Assembly (NCBI RefSeq): GCF_004664715.2 | Contig: NC_051072.1 | Location: forward strand, 35,683,642 to 35,747,641 | DNA from: Peromyscus leucopus | Taxonomy: Eukaryota; Chordata; Mammalia; Rodentia; Cricetidae | DNA: 64,000 bases | Reading direction: 5' to 3' | Shown here: positions 1 through 12,685 of the stretch, piece after piece | Layout: each line of letters opens with the position of its first letter | How positions within the stretch are numbered: the first letter of the stretch is position 1 | The notes under the pieces: generated by a model | What the model was told of the DNA's origin: nothing | Databases searched by the model: none | Seen by the model: only the letters and a program-made list of their open reading frames with translations | Made by a program: the position numbers and the translations under genes

Positions 1-242
1 ATGTAGACATAGATAACTTCATCAGTCTCATTAATATATTGTTCTTTAGTCTTCAATGGTTTAATCCTAAGTATGTCAAATAATTGTTTTAAAATATTTT
101 TTGAGATTCATTATCAGTAAGTGTTTGGTTTTTATATACTTACTTTATGACCTAGAGTCAAATAAATTTTCTCCAGCAAAAGATGGGTCCCATATTTACT
201 TTAAAATATTTTATTTGGACATGTTAGATGTAAATGTTTCCA
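1..242. other. AT-rich intergenic, nothing recognised
   Basis: AT-rich unique-looking sequence with no supported gene, repeat family or long open frame. Confidence 0.5.
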
Positions 243-785
243 CAGTGGCCAGAAGAGGGTGATGAATCTCCTGGAGATAAAGTTATAGACTTGTGAGCCA
301 TTCAAAGTGGGTTCTGGGAACTGAACTCAGGTTCTCTGCATGAGCAGTAAGTGCTCTTAACTGCTGAGCCATCGTAGTCAGAAGTTTTCCTGTGTCTCCC
401 CCACCACACCCCACCCCGCCACCCCCAGTCTTAAAGCCACTCAGTCCCAAGTAAACACACAGAGGCTTATATTAATTACAACTGTAAGGCCTATGGCTCT
501 TGCTAGTTATCTCTTTCATCTTAAATTAGCTCATTTCTATTAATCTATATGTTGCCACATAGCCATGGTGTTACTGGTCTGCTGGCACCTTGTTGGTCAT
601 TGGGTGGAGGCCTGGCCCCTCCCTGACTCCACTCTTCATCTCCCTCTTCAGTTTGAATGTACCACCTAACCTTACTCTGCTTCGTCATTGGCCAAACAGC
701 TTTATTGATCAACCAATGAGAGCAACACACATTCACAGCATACAGAAAGACATCCCACAGCAGCCATCTCTCCAGGCAGGAAAAA
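243..785 (-). repeat. B2 SINE (antisense), split by an LTR
   Basis: 243-373 is an antisense B2: it carries the complement of the promoter-bearing head (gtgctcttaactgctgagcc) and the body. The remaining head (gccatctctccagg) resumes at 763 after the LTR. The two pieces join cleanly with one copy of gccatc. Confidence 0.8.
374..762 (-). mobile_element. Solo LTR (ERVK-like) inserted in a B2
   Basis: 389-bp LTR-like block flanked by perfect 6-bp duplications gccatc at 368-373 and 763-768. Read on the minus strand it starts TGCTGTGGGATG and contains CCAAT boxes. It is the same family as the LTR at 18052-18393. A 6-bp target duplication fits class II (ERVK-type) elements. The exact family name is not assigned. 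Confidence 0.75.
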
Positions 786-1190
786 AATATCTATAGTACA
801 ATGATTGTCTTGCTGTCTGCCTAATAAGATAGGCCTATGTTTTTGTTTTTGTTTTTGATGTTTCACAGTCATGTTCTTTAACCTAAAATCTGAGAAGGAA
901 ATGAAGAAAGGATATAGAATTAGGCAGCTCCAGGTAGAAAGTTAAGAGGATGGGGAAGCGTTTAAGCTGAATCATGGGTCATGTTAAAATGACTGTGTAG
1001 AAGAGAAATGCATAAGGGGGACATAAAGTGTAGAGTCTGGATTTTAGAAAGAAGAGGGGAATTTAAGAGGTCATCATTGCAGAACGGGTTCACAAAGTTC
1101 AAATTTTAAATAGATATCAGAATTGTACTATTGATGCAATCCAGTGAGTTGTCAGAATAATGAGGGTATCACAGACTCTGCTTCTAATGC
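786..1190. other. Intergenic, nothing recognised
   Basis: No supported gene or repeat apart from a short T/GTTT run near 840. Confidence 0.5.
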
Positions 1191-1254
1191 TCTCTCTGTC
1201 TCTGTCTCTGTCTCTGTCTCTGTCTCTGTCTCTCCCTCTCTCTGTCTCTCTCTG

Positions 1255-1286
<32 letters not shown>

Positions 1287-1300
1287 CCTCCCTCCCTCTC
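1191..1300. repeat. (TCTG/TCTC)n microsatellite
   Basis: Pure pyrimidine-dominated run alternating tctctg and tctc units, ending in ccctccctccc. Confidence 0.95.
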
Positions 1301-2270
1301 AGCCTGTGGTCTTTCTATCAGTACTTAAGACAGTTGTGTCCTTCCTATATCAGACTAAGTCTTGCAAATGTGAAATCTGCTTTAATCAATTCATAAGGTC
1401 TTTCTATATATTAAGGATGTTAATAAGAGTATATATTCTCCACTCAAATAATAAATATTTTATCAGTATTGAATATTGGTATTTTTTTATTCGTACATGG
1501 TTTATTTTATGTCTTTCCTCTTAAACATTATTTTTATTTACCTAAGATTTATAATGAGTCAATTCCCTCATAGAAAATATTTGCTTCAAGAATTATCTGT
1601 GATAAGGAATAAGATAGGGCTAGATGTTGTGACACACATATGTAATTCCAGATTCCGGAGGAAAAAGAAAGGAAGACTAGCCTGTGTGTTTCTGCATGCA
1701 CAGCTAATCTGTGTGTGTGCACTCACACATACATTTCATTATTTGGCTAATCAGTAGCCTTGGGAAACGTATGTCCTTCATACTTAGACAACTGCTCTCT
1801 CCCCAAGCTACACACCCTAATTCTGCCTAACATAATTAGAATTGTATGAAATTTCTAGATTAATTAATCCCCAAGAAAAATCATGAAATATTGAACTAAT
1901 GAATAAATAATGCTTATTGAGTTCTGGCTTGACCATAGTAATTACTATGCTTCTCTTGGTGATGAACTTGATTACCACTTTAAAATGCCTATTATTCTGC
2001 CTCCTCTGAATTTGTTATGAAATCATTTGAAAAAACAATTCAATAGCTTTCAATGATCAACTCATTCCTTTCACTAGACCTGTTTCTGTTACAAAATGTT
2101 AGCATATTTAGCATGGGATGTATCTCACAGGGTCTGAGCTGTTCAAATATTAATGGACTGATTCATTATAAGCTCTGCCATCTTTGATGGATTATTTCTT
2201 TGTTTCCTTAATAATGTGTTTATTCCTTTCCTTTCCCTTACTGCCTCTGCCTTCTTTTGTTTTTTTATTA
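1301..2270. other. AT-rich intergenic
   Basis: No gene. A short block near 1617-1660 faintly resembles a decayed B1 head; the rest is unrecognised AT-rich DNA. Confidence 0.5.
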
Positions 2271-2923
2271 CATTAATTTTCAAATCTCATATATATTTAC
2301 ATAACTTCCCCCTCTTTATCATCCCTCCATCCTTACCATACCTGCCTTATGCCCTCTCAAATTCATGGCCTATTTTTTCTTAATTTATATATATTTATAT
2401 ATATTAACAAATAATTTATATATATATAGAATAAACATATAATTACAATATGCTGAGTTCATTTGCTGTTGCTCATACATATACATTTTAGGCATGACCA
2501 TTTTGTATTGGATAACCAATTAGGGGAGTCATCCCTGGGGAAAACTAATTCTCCCTCTCTCTGGAGTTGTTAAATTTCTCTTTATCTAGGGGTGGAACCT
2601 TGTGAGATTTCCCTTATCTGCATTGGCATGTCAACTGGTGTTGGCACTGTTCGGATCTTGTTTAGAAAGATATATTGTTGAGATTTCAGCATGTAGCTTC
2701 CTTATCATAAGTAGAAGACGCAATCTCACGACAGACTTCCTGGTCCTCTGGCTCTTACAATCTTTCTACTCCCTGTTCCAACATGTTCCCTGAGCCTTGG
2801 GAGCAGTGGTTGTTGTAGATGGATCACCTGGGACTGGCAGCTGTTCTCTGCAGTTTGATCAGTTGTAGCTTTCTGTAATGATTTCCACCTGGTGTAAAAA
2901 GAGGAGGAGGAGGAGATGAAGAA

Positions 2924-2955
<32 letters not shown>

Positions 2956-3120
2956 AGAAGAAGAAGGAGAAGGAGGAGAGAGGAGAAGAAGAAGAAGAAG
3001 AAGAAGAAGAAGAAGAAGAAGAAGAAGAAGAAGAAGAAGAAGAAGCTTTGTTAATGAGGGCTGAGAGTGAATTATGTGTGAATCTAAGGGTACGCTGTGT
3101 TCTTCTGGTTTTTATCACCA
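2271..3120. mobile_element. Lx-type L1 3'-region remnant, split by a GAA/GAG tract
   Basis: Sequence around 2455-2880 and 3045-3110 (for example the stretches near attaggggagtcatccctgg and cttcctggtcctctggctct) matches a very common rodent L1 (Lx) 3' block. The purine tract at 2901-3045 sits inside it. Orientation is not claimed. Confidence 0.6.
2901..3045. repeat. (GAG/GAA)n purine triplet tract
   Basis: About 145 bp of almost pure purine on the + strand, passing from gagg units to a long perfect (GAA)n run. Open frames through it (poly-Glu or poly-Ser) are artefacts of the repeat. Confidence 0.95.
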
Positions 3121-4374
3121 AGTCCTTCCCCATATACTTTTCCCTTTAATTTTTCGTACATATTGACCCTAGTTTCTTCCTGACGCCCTGTATGTCAAAC
3201 CGTGTTCACCTCTCTTCCCTGTTTCCTCGTGATGTCTCAAACCGTGTTCACCTTCCTCTATGCAAGGCCTGTGTTCCAGTAAAACCAGAGTTTGGATGAG
3301 AGGTCAAGGCGTTGACCTTCCTTTGGCAGTCACCCCGCCTGACAGGATTCTCACATGTGTAAATCTTTTAGGAAAAACATTGCAGACAGTGTGAGTGACC
3401 TGCCTTAGGTCCAGTGACATCAGAGGGACCACCCTCTGTGGGACTTTCCCCATCTCGCCCATAACATTTGAACTCAGACAATGGAATCCAAGGCCACCCT
3501 GAAGAGGAACAGAAAGAGGAATCACAGAACAGCAGCTTGAAGGAACCAGGGAGATGGTGAACAACCAGGCAGGCCATTCCAGCAGACACCCGACGCTGCC
3601 AGGTCCTGGAGGTATTTGCCTGTGGCCTCTGCTTAAGCCAAGACCTCAGAGCAGTGCTCCTCACATTGAGTTCATAAGTGATTTGGAAACGGCTGAAGCC
3701 GGAAGGTGTTAAACTGTTCCTTGTGTTTCCTAACTTCAGTGGTGGTGGATTCGAAAATAATTCTTAATATTAAATAAAGATAATTAATAATGCAAAATGT
3801 GTTCTGATTAAAAGTTGAAGTAGAGAAAGGCAAAACAAGTTAATTTGAATCCCACCTTCATCACCATCGCTGTCCCAGAGAGGGCACACAGCAGTCTTCT
3901 GAAGTGTCCACATCTAACAACTTAGGAAGAAACCCGAATCCAGCCTTCCGCTTCTCTGCATTGATTTATGCTAAAGCGTAGCTCTGACGCTAAGGGTGCT
4001 CTTGTGTTTTGTTTTCTTTTTTCTTTTTGCAATTATTCTTAAGGCCATTCATTTTGAGGACCCCGTGGGAGTGAGGTGGTTGTCATCTGCTACAGGGTGT
4101 GCACATTCTTAGGACCTTTGGACATCGTATTATAATACAGCACCCCAGTGCTCTTCCCAACCCCAACTGCCAAATAGTTTCACCATGATTGCTAGCAGAT
4201 CCACTTATCAAATTAGTTAGACTATTACCAGACAGAAATCAAACCCCCCAAGACAGCGGGCTCCAAGAGAGGGGCTCGGTAAAAATCCTACCAAGTGCCC
4301 GTCTCAGGCATCTAGGGCCGGGGAGGGCTCCCAAGTCGTGCACACCTTAGTGATGAGAAAGACTTTCAAAAGAA
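3121..4374. other. Intergenic, unique-looking
   Basis: No gene supported. A 17-bp phrase (gtcaaaccgtgttcacc) occurs twice within 3190-3255 with small variation. Overlapping open frames at 3304-3664 (-) lack recognisable protein features. Confidence 0.5.
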
Positions 4375-4543
4375 GCTGAGCTGTGTGTGCTGGGGCATGG
4401 GGTGCAAACGAATCAGTGGGTAAAGGTTCTTGTTACCAATTCTGACAACAAGGGTTCAACTTCTGGGTCCACACGGTGGAAGAGGAGAATCAGCTCCCAC
4501 AAGTTGTCCTCTGACCTCCCCACGTGTGCCATGGCACACGTGT

Positions 4544-4587
<44 letters not shown>

Positions 4588-4620
4588 TAATAAACAAATA
4601 AGTAAATAAATAAGCAAATG
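4375..4620 (+). repeat. B3 SINE with (CA)n
   Basis: B3-type body (cagtgggtaaagg ... cacaagttgtcctctgacc) followed by (CA)n at 4545-4586 and an A-rich tail. Confidence 0.8.
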
Positions 4621-4643
4621 TAATTTAAAGTAATTTTTTAAAA

Positions 4644-4885
4644 TGGGGTTCCAGAGATGGCTCAACACTTAGGGGCGCTTTCTGCTCTCCCAGGGTGCCC
4701 AAGTTCAGTTCCCAGCACCCACATTAGATGACTCCTAATCACCTGTAACTCGAGCTCCAGGGTATCCAGCGCCCTCTTCTGACTCCTCCAGCACCTGCAT
4801 TCACATGCATATATACCTCTCACACAGACAGATACAAATTCACCGAATCAAAACTAAAATAAATCTTTTTTTTTTTTTTTAAATC
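4644..4885 (+). repeat. B2-type SINE
   Basis: Diverged B2 head (agagatggctcaacacttag), body gccctcttctgactcctcc, and a tail aaaataaatc plus poly(T). Confidence 0.75.
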
Positions 4886-4982
4886 AGCTTTGCAAAAGGC
4901 ACAGAAAGGGAAACAGATGGGCACTCATGGACTCCAGAGTCCAGTCTTCAAAGCTGTTTTGTGCTTCCTACACTGGGGAAGG

Positions 4983-5032
<50 letters not shown>

Positions 5033-5033
5033 G

Positions 5034-5068
<35 letters not shown>

Positions 5069-5070
5069 GC
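4983..5070. repeat. (TG)n microsatellite
   Basis: About 24 TG units, an interruption aag, then about 14 more TG/TATG units. Alternating purine-pyrimidine, Z-DNA prone. Confidence 0.95.
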
Positions 5071-7660
5071 ATGTTTGTGTGTGAACTTGTTCTTACTTTT
5101 AGTCCATCATGGACTAACACTTCTTTCCAATAAAATGAATAGAACAATTAACCAAATAACAAAGGCATATAAAAGATATGCCTAACTTTTTATTACATGG
5201 AACAAATTATGTTTCATTAAAAATTAATATAGAGCCACATTGAATGGCTGTAATTTTCCAAATGCTCATTTTCAACTTCTGTCCTTGTCTGTCCCCTAAT
5301 GAATCATAAACAGGTCTCAGACTGGCACAAGTTTGCCAGCCACACTTCAAATGACTCCGTCCCTGAAGAGTGTGGCTTGTGAGTCTGCATACAGGTGTCT
5401 GGCCTATGAAAGACAGCCCCAGAGGGACAATCAGATGGGTGGCCTCGAGAACGTCAGGACAGCTGGTCTATCAGGTTCTCCTAAAATACAGGAGTGTCAA
5501 AAACATCTCTCCACGCAGCTCACAGGGACAGCTAAACAACACAGCAGGCCCGGCTTCGACGTGAGGAGCCGGCCAGGCTGAGCACCGTGCACTTGCTCAG
5601 ACCAGTACAGCTGCTGGGAAAGGCATCCAAAGCAAACACAGCTCTCCCCGCAGCAGACTCAACAGAGCAAAACCAACACCCAGAAATCAATGAGATGACC
5701 CGGTTCATCCTGTTACCCAGCCCGCTCGCTATCTTCAAACCCAGGATCCCAAATACAATAACAAATGAGTCTATTAACTAGGACAGGCTTCTAAAGCCAA
5801 AACCCAGAAACTCATTCTTAGAAACCAACGCAATTCTCAGAATTTTCCAGGTCAACTACAAGAAAGAGCTATGAGCCTCTCTTCTTCTCAATTGAACTAA
5901 ATCTCACCCATGTCTAATTGCGGTGTGCAAAGCTAAATCCTTTTTCCTTTCTGCACGGCCAGCCTGCCTCCTGAAGTGTCTAAGCCAGGGGCGTCTCAGA
6001 GGGAGCAGGGCAGACAGTGCAGTCCAGTTGAAGGAAACATGAAGTCTGAAGCCAGCACATAAGGGTTTAGGAGCCATCTGCCAGCTGGGTGATCTAGACA
6101 ATCTCAGCTTCAGCTCCTCCGTCCATAAAACAAGATGAAGGGCAGCCACCTCCGTAGAAACGCAGCTGAAAATGTTTAGCCATCTTCAAAGAAAAGCTCC
6201 GCAGTTGTGAGTTCTGACTACAGAGAAGTAAGCCGGAAGAGATGTTTCAACCACGCCATACTGAAACTGTCCTCTACAGTCTACTTCTTTACATTCAAAT
6301 CACTGTTACATGTCACTCATCTTCAGCTCCCAGCACCATTACCTGTTAGAACAGGTAAGACCATGCCTGCCTGGCAACTTGGGAAAACAACACTCAAGGG
6401 ATCTATTGAGAGAACGTGAGCGGTAACAGAGACCATTTGACAGTTCATGGGACACTTAGAAGGTGCTAACAGGTTCCATCAGGTAAGTCTGTGGCTTTTC
6501 TCAAGTTAGCGCCCAGTGTGGCACCTTCTGCCCTCATTAACAGGAAGTCGCCTCTCTGAGTTTGAGTGGTTTGTTTTGTTCAGTATTTGGGCAGCTTTGC
6601 TGTGGCTGCATCCCTGTGAAATGAAAATGGGACACTACCTACCCCGTGTTGTGCTCTGACATATTCTAATAAACATCCATGCTACTGCAGGTGAGCCATG
6701 GGACCTGGCTCAGCTCCAACGCTGTGGACTTGGGCCGGTGAACCACTCTGAGCTTATCTCTTCAGCTGTAGCCAAAGTCTAATTGCTGCCCTCCCTGCCT
6801 GCCTCACAGATATAGAAATGAAGACACAAATGACCGTGTAAAGAGAAATTTGGAAATAACTTAAGATATTCAATTTGCATATCATTAAATTGTGATATAT
6901 AACATAATATTAATTATTATTCTCATTTTTCTTGCCAAAGAAAGACAATTTTATAGGATTCTCTTGCCATCTACCAAGCATGACAGTTTTGGTTTTATTA
7001 TTTTTTAAATATAGAAGACAGATTTCATAAATCTTAAAAAAAAAAAAAAAACCTAAACCAAAAGCTATGCAAGTTTTGGTAAGTGTTTCTGGAAAATATT
7101 GGGGCTCTCATGCCTAGTCTATCTATGTGTGTTTGTACCTACTTTATACTGTATGTACATGCATTTTCAGTGTAGACAGAATCCTGCAGAATCCTGAGTC
7201 CGATCAAGAGAAGGTCCATTAGAAGGCCTGGCACTACATTGTCGTCTGTTCCTGGAAGAATGACGAAATACAGTCCTTGACTTTTAAAAGACATTATTAA
7301 GGCCCTGGATAAACATGTGGTCATTTTCAATTAAAATTGAGTCAAAGAGAGTTTGAATAAAAAAATGTGTTGCCAATATTCCCCTTTAATTACATTATTA
7401 AACCTCCAAAAAAAAATGTAACTAAAATTTAACCAGACCTGGTCACATTTAAAGAAAATGGCAAGACAAGGAATGTGCTTGCTGGGAAACATATGGGTTT
7501 CTCTGGATGGTAGCCAGGCAGTAGCTAAGCCACACCAATAAAGCCACTAGGATCCATGCAAAGTTCCATATCTCTCCATCACAAATCTACACACAAACGA
7601 AAATTGAGATGCATTAAGCTTGGGAGGCACCATTTCATGCCAGGAAAAACGTAAGTATTG
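5071..7660. other. Intergenic between SINEs and the Gzmk 5' flank
   Basis: Largely unique-looking sequence with an A run at 7038-7053. No supported gene; open frames such as 5904-6149 (-) have no protein features. Confidence 0.5.
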
Positions 7661-7668
7661 CTTTAGAG

Positions 7669-7853
7669 CAGTGGTTTTCAACCTTCCTAACACTGCGACC
7701 CTTTAATACAGTTCCTCACGTTGGGGTGACCCCCAACCATAAAATTATTTCACTGATACTTCCTAAGTGTCATTTTGCTACTGTTATGAATCCTAATGTA
7801 AATATCTAATATGTCACCTCAAGGGGGCTGTGACCCACAGGTTGAGAACCACA
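7669..7853 (+). mobile_element. URR1-like non-autonomous hAT-Charlie element
   Basis: Terminal inverted sequences CAGTGGTTTTCAACC and GGTTGAGAACCACA bracket the block. Target duplications ctttagag (7661-7668) and ctttatag (7854-7861) match at 7 of 8 bases. The body (cgaccctttaatacagttcc, gacccccaaccataaaatta) is that of the small rodent URR1 elements. It lies about 350 bp upstream of the Gzmk start codon. Confidence 0.85.
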
Positions 7854-8039
7854 CTTTATAGCAAGGCCTATCTTTGAACTGTCCATGACTCACTGGGGTC
7901 CTACGGCTTGGGGTTTTTTTATTCTTTCACCATTTGTACCACAAGCACTCATCCAGAAATGAGTTCTTCACTGCATTCTGGCAGCACAGACCTGAAACTC
8001 CCCAAGCTGATAGATACTTTGAAAACTTGGGTGTGAAAA

Positions 8040-8200
8040 CTCTAACCTCTGGAGCACGTGAGGTGAGAAACTTGTAAGAACAATAACCAAAATCAAAGAA
8101 AGGAAGAGAGAAGAAAAAAACAAAACCCATCTTCAGAATCCTCTTCATCAGCCACAGAGCAAAGTAGTTCATCTGTGCCTAACGCTGAAGCACCATAATT
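8040..8200 (+). promoter_or_regulatory. Gzmk: Gzmk proximal promoter and 5' UTR (inferred)
   Basis: The region just before the start codon should hold the transcription start. No clear TATA box is visible at a fitting distance. An E-box CACGTG lies at 8055-8060 and a purine-rich GGAA-containing tract, a possible Ets-type site, at about 8095-8120. These are short motifs and weak evidence alone. Confidence 0.35.
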
Positions 8201-8261
8201 ATGAGGCTTTCTTCATTTGCTCTGTTTTTCCTGACAGCTGGAGTTTATATGTCCTCAGAGT
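8201..8261 (+). CDS. Gzmk: Gzmk exon 1 (signal peptide)
   Basis: Encodes residues 1-20 plus the first base of codon 21. The peptide starts [14 protein letters not shown], a typical short basic start followed by a hydrophobic core. It ends at a strong donor (T|GTAAGT) and leaves phase 1. The start codon is the one aligned with the human granzyme K start, and nothing in frame upstream extends it convincingly. The following intron is only 248 bp. Confidence 0.95.
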
Positions 8262-10438
8262 GTAAGTATCTCCTGCCACGTGTGAGTGAATTTCTAGTGA
8301 TTGCATTGTTACACTGTAAACAGTATTTTCCTGTGACCTGTTTCAGCTTATACAACTGCCGGCCAGGAAAAGTATAGTAACTAACTATTGGGTAGCGCTG
8401 CTGTTTTATTGGTCTTGGAAAAGAGTCTAGTGATAATGGTGCTTGCTATCAGAAGAATTAGATGCCAGTTGCTGGATCACGTGACGTCTTTCGGTTCACT
8501 GTATTACAGGTTTCCATACTGAAATTATCGGAGGGAGAGAAGTACAGCCCCACTCCAGGCCGTTCATGGCTTCCATCCAGTACCGCGGCAGTCATATTTG
8601 TGGAGGAGTCCTGATCCATCCACAGTGGGTGCTGACAGCTGCCCACTGCTACAACTGGTGAGTCCCTCATGCTTTTCCATGCATGCGCTTCTCTGTGACT
8701 GGGAAGAGCAACACACACAGGATGAAGTTTAATCAAGGAACTAAGTGCAGCGAGATTAGCAACAGCGATAAAAGAGAACAAGTAAAAAACAATCTACTCT
8801 AGTAAGTTATTTAGACTGTATGTATTGTTTGTCTCCGGAATGGTCCACGTAATGTTCAACACGTTGATCTCTGGAATGTTCCATGTAATGCTCAGTGGCC
8901 CACAAGCAACTGAAATTGCTGAAAGGAAGCCTGTGCATAAGGGTAGGTTACTGTATCCTGCCTGTTTCATTGGGTTTTTCGAATTGGGGTTTTTATTTAG
9001 GTGTTTCAGAATCTTGACATATTTAGTAAGTGCAGATATATTGCAGATGACACTGTTAGTGTGTGTATTGACAATGGAGCGGCAGATCCTTTAGTTCTTC
9101 AGCTTTATGCTTTACCCCAGACATCTGAGGCCCATACTTTGGGAATCACAACAAAAAGAGACAGCACCTTCCCTGGGCAGAAAACAATTATAGAGGGTTT
9201 ATAAAAAGTGACGCACAGCAGGTTATTGGGGGTGGGAATATTTAAAGGGAAGCTTTTCTGACTGTGGATGACAACCCCCCAGGTCGATTTCAGCTTAAGA
9301 TGGAGTATAAAATCTGTCTTGGGATGCGGGGAAGACAGCCAGTAGATAGCTGATGGTGTCTGCTTGAGTTTTCTGATTTTGTTTCCTCTGTTTACATACT
9401 TGCTTCTTTAAGCTTCTTGCCTGGATCCCCAATCACCTTCTCTTTTCCTGCCAACAGTACAGCTCTTCACTGAAGAACATGTCTTAGGGGCTGGAAAAAT
9501 GGCTCGTTGCTTAAGAGCACTTGTTGGTCTTGCAGAGGACCGAGTTTGATTCCTAGCACCCACGTGGTGGTTCACAACCATCGGTTAACTCTAGTTCCAG
9601 GAGTCCAGTGCCCTCTTCTGATCTCTGCAGGCACCAGGCATGCATGTGGTGCACAGACACACATGCAGGCAAAGTAGACACACATAAAGTAAAATGAATA
9701 AATCTAATTTAAAACAAAGGTAGCTGGGTGTGGTGGCACACGCTTTTAATCCCAGTACTCAGGAGACAGAGGCAGGCAAGTAAATCTGTGTGAGTTCAAG
9801 GCCAGGCTGATCTACATACTGAGCTCCAGACCAGCCAGGAATAGATGGACACTGTCTCAAAAACAAAACAAAACAAAAAAAAAACAAACAACAACAAAAC
9901 CCCATAGCTTCCAAAGCTTGCTCTCTAGACATCAACAGCATCAAACAGAACAACTGAACTGACTTGATTCTCCCTGCTTTGGGGATGTGGTCTGGTTGCC
10001 GGATTTTAATGGAACCATGCCGGAAGATTCAGAGCTTGAAAACGGGGGAAAGACACCGACCACTTCCATTTGTAAAGAGCAAGTTGCTAGAATCCTATTT
10101 CATATCCTTGCTCGGCCATACGCTCCCTCACTTCTGTCCTGCTTCTCACATCACGAGAAAATTTCATTCAAGGTGAAGTTTGCTCCTCTCCAAATATGCT
10201 TATGGGGCTCACTCAGGCCCGACAGACAAGGAGCTGAATGTATAAATGTTTGATAAATGTTGGCGGGAAAGGGAAGCCAAGTAGAGGATTTGGGTTGGAG
10301 GCTAAATGTGAAACATGGTGCATGGTGTGTGAAATCCCACCCAGCAGGAAGGTAGATAATGTTCAAAGTTTTAAAATTTGTCTAATGGATTTAACTCAAG
10401 AAAAGTATACCCCAAATTGGAGGAAGCAGATTGTTTAA

Positions 10439-10478
<40 letters not shown>

Positions 10479-11024
10479 GGAGGGAAAAGGGGAAGATGGA
10501 GGGAGGGAAGGGAGGAGAGGAGAGAGAACTGAAGAGAAGTCTTGGAGTATTAAAAAAGGTCTTAGAGCCAGGCAGTGGTAGCGCACGCCTTTAATCCCAG
10601 CACTCGGGAGGCAGAGCCAGGCGGATCTCTGTGAGTTTGAGGCCAGCCTGGTCTACAGAGCAAGATCCAGAACAGGCACCAAAACTACATGGAAAGCCCG
10701 TCTTGGAAAAAAAAAAAAAAAAAAACAACAAAAGAAAAAAAGGTCTTAGAGTTTAAAAAAAAATTCTTGCTAAATATCATTTTAAATGGCTGGCATATAA
10801 ACGACTCTGAAATATGTGGATCGAATTTCCTCCAGGGGACATTTGGGTGTAAAAATGTAGGCAGATCAGTGCCTGGAAAAATATTAAGCCTTATGAAATT
10901 CAAAATATTTGTGGAACAGTTCAATGGTGGCTTCCCACAAATGTGCTCACAAGGATCCTGAGGGAACAGTTTACTAAACCAGCTCTCCCTTTCAGCAGTG
11001 ACAAAGTGAGCCAGATTTGGGAGG

Positions 11025-11094
<70 letters not shown>

Positions 11095-12624
11095 TTCTCC
11101 ACGCATCTACTCCGTTCCTCCTTAGTGCCTTGGCGGTTATCCCATCAGCTATAAAAGGAAATGGATGCCAGGTATGGTGGCACTCTGAAGGCCGGGGCAG
11201 GAGGACCGCTAGTTTGAGACTACTAAAATACCTAGCAAGAGCCTGTCTACCAAGAAAGAAAGAAAAGTCGAGGAAATAGATTTTTTTAAAAAAATACTCT
11301 TGCATTGTGTACTTTTCAATGTTTTCAATTATCAGAAGCAAAACTCTTGCCCGTTCGTTATCCACTCTCCGCCCCCCCCAGCCCCTCCCTCTCACCTGCC
11401 TAAGCAAGTTATTAAATGGAACCCTCCACGGCCTCTTTCACACCTGTACTCCATCAAGCTCCAGAGGCAAACCAATGGAAATGGTTTTTGTTTTGTTTTG
11501 GGGGTGCTGGGGAATTGAACCCGAGGCCTTGTGACTGCTAGGCAAGTACTCTCGTACCACTGAGTGACATCCCCAGCCCAAACCACAAGTTCTAATCCTG
11601 CCTGGATGTAGACCCCAGAGCCTCCACCTAAGGCATTCTTAGGTTTAATTTACCGGAGCCTCAACTTCCTAGTCTGTAAAATGAGAGTCATCTTCACACC
11701 ACCTCACTAAGCTGCTGCTCCAGGGAAGGACACAAATGATAAGCATAGCACAGAACACACGACCTTAGCACACGTTACGGAGTATTGCTAGATTGTCACT
11801 GCAGCCTGCCATGGTAATTAATAACCAAGCAATAAACACGATGGCCCACTTGTGTGGATGGGATGGGACTAGGAATGTTTTGCTTCCTAACAGCAGCAAC
11901 TTCTCTCTGTCTGAGCCAAGAGAGAGTCCACGAAATAGGAACCCTGCCTTTGATGCCAGACCTCAGGAGCGGGTCTAAGCAGAGACTCTGCTTAGCATCA
12001 GGATGGGCTGGCCAAAGGAGCAAGATGCTGGGGATCTTGATACAAGGCCAGAGAGTCCAGGGAAGAGCACTAGACTTGGGTCATGAACCCTGAGGTTGGG
12101 TCCTGAATCCTCTATGTTGAGATGGGTCACTTTGAACCAGTCAGAGGACTGAGGACGAACGTGCAGCCCAGTGACTTTAAAACTGAGGAGGGCTCTGTTG
12201 GCCTCCACCGAGGCAGTATTGACGGCCATCTTCAGCAGGCTGTGAAAGAAAAGAAATGCATTACAGGCAATACCGCGATTCTAGTCCACATGTAACTCCA
12301 TTACAGGGCAGTCTGGGCGGGACTCAGGAAACTGCATACAAGTACCTCCAGATGCTTCAGGCCACTCTTAGAAAAGCCCTGTGGTGTGCAAATGAATGGC
12401 CCTGGTATTACCGCTTCTCTTCTGTGTGGATTCAGATCTAGACTCAGATAAAGAGGTGGAGTCCAGTGAGACTGCTTAATAAGGAAAGGCACTTAGCAAG
12501 CCCGAGCCCCTGAACTCTATCCCTGGGACCACACGGTGGAAGGATAGAGCCAACTCCTGAAAGTTGTTCTCTGACCTCCATGCACACACCACAGGACATA
12601 GACACACAATGCGCATGCGCGTGT

Positions 12625-12685
<61 letters not shown>

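Noticed and set aside
2726..3149. Poly-Ser and poly-Glu open frames
   Set aside because: Produced by the GAA/GAG repeat; no initiation context or protein features.
8825..9204. Frames in intron 2 as possible alternative Gzmk exons
   Set aside because: No granzyme similarity and no need: exons 2 and 3 join in phase.
10685..11407. 240-codon minus-strand frame
   Set aside because: Runs through a B1 tail, a (TC)n tract and intronic sequence of Gzmk; low-complexity RE repeats, not a gene.
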